Assembly (NCBI RefSeq): GCF_000379445.1
Contig: NZ_KB902273.1
Location: forward strand, 1 to 64,000
Direction: 5' to 3'
DNA length: 64,000 bases
Origin: Fangia hongkongensis FSC776 = DSM 21703
Lineage (GTDB): Bacteria; Pseudomonadota; Gammaproteobacteria; Francisellales; Francisellaceae
Both the position numbers and the translations under genes were made by a program. The notes beneath the pieces were generated by a model that worked only from the letters and a program-made list of their open reading frames with translations, searched no databases and was not told where the DNA came from. Shown here piece after piece: positions 62,520 to 64,000 of this stretch; within the stretch, counting starts at the first letter, position 1, and every line of letters starts with the position of its first letter.

Positions 62520-64000
62520 ATTGCCTCCCTTTGAAAAGCATTTGCCTTTGTAAGCAGCTTTTTGCTATCAATCACTAATGCAAATTCACCAGAGTGCACC
62601 ATGCTGACACCCGAAAATACACTCGTGTTGACGATAAGCTTATGAAGTGGCTTTACAAGCACTTCGTTAATTGTTAAACACTGCTCTACTACAATTCCAA
62701 TAAATTGATTATTTATCTTTATAATAACAATAGACCAAAACATCCCATCTTGCTTCCGAGGCATTGAAAATAGATCGCAAAGCAGTAAAAGCGGGATGAA
62801 TAAGACATCATATTTTGCATAGTATTGATCACCTTTTTTGACAATATCTGTAATGGGAATTTTAGCCAGCTGCCAGATATCTCTAGCAGGAAAAAAATAA
62901 TATTGATGATTTTGTTTAACCATCAGTACTTTTAACAATGCCATTGTTGTCGGTAAAGTTAAAATAAATTGACAAAATTGACCTTTTTTAAATGCAATTG
63001 TCACATTCCCTGCAATAGATTGTATGCTACTTTTGACAATGCCAAGCCCAACACCTCTGCCATGCACTTCATCCACTTTCTCTGCTGTACTCATACGATC
63101 AAATAAATGATCAATGAGCTCTTTTTCTGTCAATTTTTCTGTATTTTTGTGGTATTTAGCCTTAAGTTTTTGGATATCAATTCCTTGCCCATCATCAATC
63201 ACAGCGACTTTTACAGCATCTTGATCATAATATGCTTTAAGTGTGATGAGACCTACTTTATTTTTACCTTGAGATACTCTAGTCTCTGGAGGCTCTATCC
63301 CATGAGCAATGGCATTTCTCACAAGATGAACTAAGCATTCACTAATGACATCAAAAAGCATATGATCCACCCGAACCTCACCACCAATAAGCTCAAGCTC
63401 AATCTCTTTATTGTATAATTTTGCAAGTTCTCTCACTGTACGCTTAAATGGCAAAAAGACCTCTATAAGCGGCCTCATTCTAAGCTGAAATACACTCTCT
63501 CGTAATCTCTTTGCTAAGCCTAGGGTTTCCAAAGAGCCTACATCAGCTTGCAAATTAGCTGAAACACCCTCACTTTCAAGCATGACAAAAAGCTTCTGTG
63601 ACAGTGCAAGAATGCTATCTAAATCCTTTAGTGAGATAGTAATCTCTTTATGAGAGTCACGTTCTTTTAGCGATTTATTTAAAAGATAATCTCTTGCCTG
63701 ATCCAGCTTATCGCTATCTTGGCTATCGATTATCTCTAAAAACTGCTTTACATATATTGGTTCTTTTTCATCTCTAATAAGTGATAAATCTTCTTGGAAA
63801 AAATCACAAATCAACAGCAGTTTCTCGATTAAAAAGGAGGATGGTAGTTTTTTTGGCTCAAGATTATTAAGATCATCTTCAATCTTGTGAAAGGCTTTTT
63901 CAATTGCACGATAGCCCATCATGCTTGAGATACCTTTTAACGTATGAGCATGATGAAATAGCTTATTAATAATATTAGCATCAAATTTTTCCTCAAGCGA
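62516..64000 (-). CDS. cheA: CheA-type chemotaxis histidine kinase, 5' end beyond the window
   Basis: The frame is open through 64000, so the gene enters from outside; the Met at 63922 is internal. Just before it comes LFHHAHTLKGISSMMG, the HPt motif with the phospho-accepting His. Then the dimerisation helices (SLKDLDSILALSQKL), an HATPase with HLVRNAIAHGIEPPE (N box), DDGQGID, GRGVGLGIVKSSI, and a C-terminal CheW-like domain (TMALLKVLMV to the end). No P2 domain is seen. It overlaps the hybrid kinase gene by four bases. Confidence 0.92.
   Translation of the reverse strand, partial: SLEEKFDANIINKLFHHAHTLKGISSMMGYRAIEKAFHKIEDDLNNLEPKKLPSSFLIEKLLLICDFFQEDLSLIRDEKEPIYVKQFLEIIDSQDSDKLDQARDYLLNKSLKERDSHKEITISLKDLDSILALSQKLFVMLESEGVSANLQADVGSLETLGLAKRLRESVFQLRMRPLIEVFLPFKRTVRELAKLYNKEIELELIGGEVRVDHMLFDVISECLVHLVRNAIAHGIEPPETRVSQGKNKVGLITLKAYYDQDAVKVAVIDDGQGIDIQKLKAKYHKNTEKLTEKELIDHLFDRMSTAEKVDEVHGRGVGLGIVKSSIQSIAGNVTIAFKKGQFCQFILTLPTTMALLKVLMVKQNHQYYFFPARDIWQLAKIPITDIVKKGDQYYAKYDVLFIPLLLLCDLFSMPRKQDGMFWSIVIIKINNQFIGIVVEQCLTINEVLVKPLHKLIVNTSVFSGVSMVHSGEFALVIDSKKLLTKANAFQREAI

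Noticed and set aside
1-64000. CRISPR array, rRNA or tRNA genes
   Set aside because: No regularly spaced repeats and no RNA gene signatures were seen by eye on either strand; a covariance-model scan would be needed to exclude small tRNAs fully.

Overview
The window is AT-rich bacterial chromosome with gammaproteobacterial gene content (CydDC, RecA/RecX, UbiC/UbiA, TolC, LpxL, Kbl/Tdh). The OppABCDF arrangement, a citrate-hydroxamate siderophore locus, a small-protein rpsU context and several eukaryote-like proteins suggest a relative of Francisella / Fastidiosibacteraceae (Cysteiniphilum-like) that lives with eukaryotic hosts. This placement is inference from gene content; no 16S gene is present.

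Layout. 1-406: right end of an IS1-family element that appears to cut a secreted-protein gene. 416-4293: a secreted two-domain PI-PLC-like protein, an RraA-like aldolase, and a striking predicted toxin that joins a pertussis/cholera-type ADP-ribosyltransferase domain to a FYVE-like zinc finger. 4497-17194: a nine-gene minus-strand peptide-uptake locus, oppA-oppB-oppC-oppD-oppF followed by four more oppA paralogues. 17514-18464: a secreted protein with a faint MACPF-like signature. 18901-22361: cydDC. 22380-28615: an accessory cluster of host-directed or unknown proteins, including a U-box-like protein, a C58-like cysteine protease with ankyrin repeats and two orphan proteins. 28808-30281: recA-recX. 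30408-30908: a textbook SoxR-type operator driving a VOC protein.

30866-41704 is a minus-strand siderophore operon: dat, ddc, IucA/IucC synthetase, N-hydroxylase, an IucC-GNAT fusion, a small unknown protein, an RhtX-like permease and an ACT-less aspartokinase. An overlapping Fur box lies at its head. Together these genes can take aspartate to diaminobutyrate and 1,3-diaminopropane, then hydroxylate, acylate and couple it to citrate (a schizokinen / rhizobactin-1021-type product). 42022-47535 carries a GST, pcm-tolC, a CBS protein and ubiC-ubiA. 47632-48715 is a small integrase unit. csp-rpsU-lpxL are translationally packed at 48934-50264. A MazF remnant precedes kbl-tdh.

53344-64000 is a signalling region. 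A CHASE-type histidine kinase is flanked by two single-domain response regulators. A minus-strand operon follows: cheA (cut by the window end), a hybrid histidine kinase with a (Lys-Asp)7 repeat, a CheC-like protein, and a GGDEF-EAL protein with a C-terminal H-box-like segment. No rRNA, tRNA or CRISPR array was recognised.
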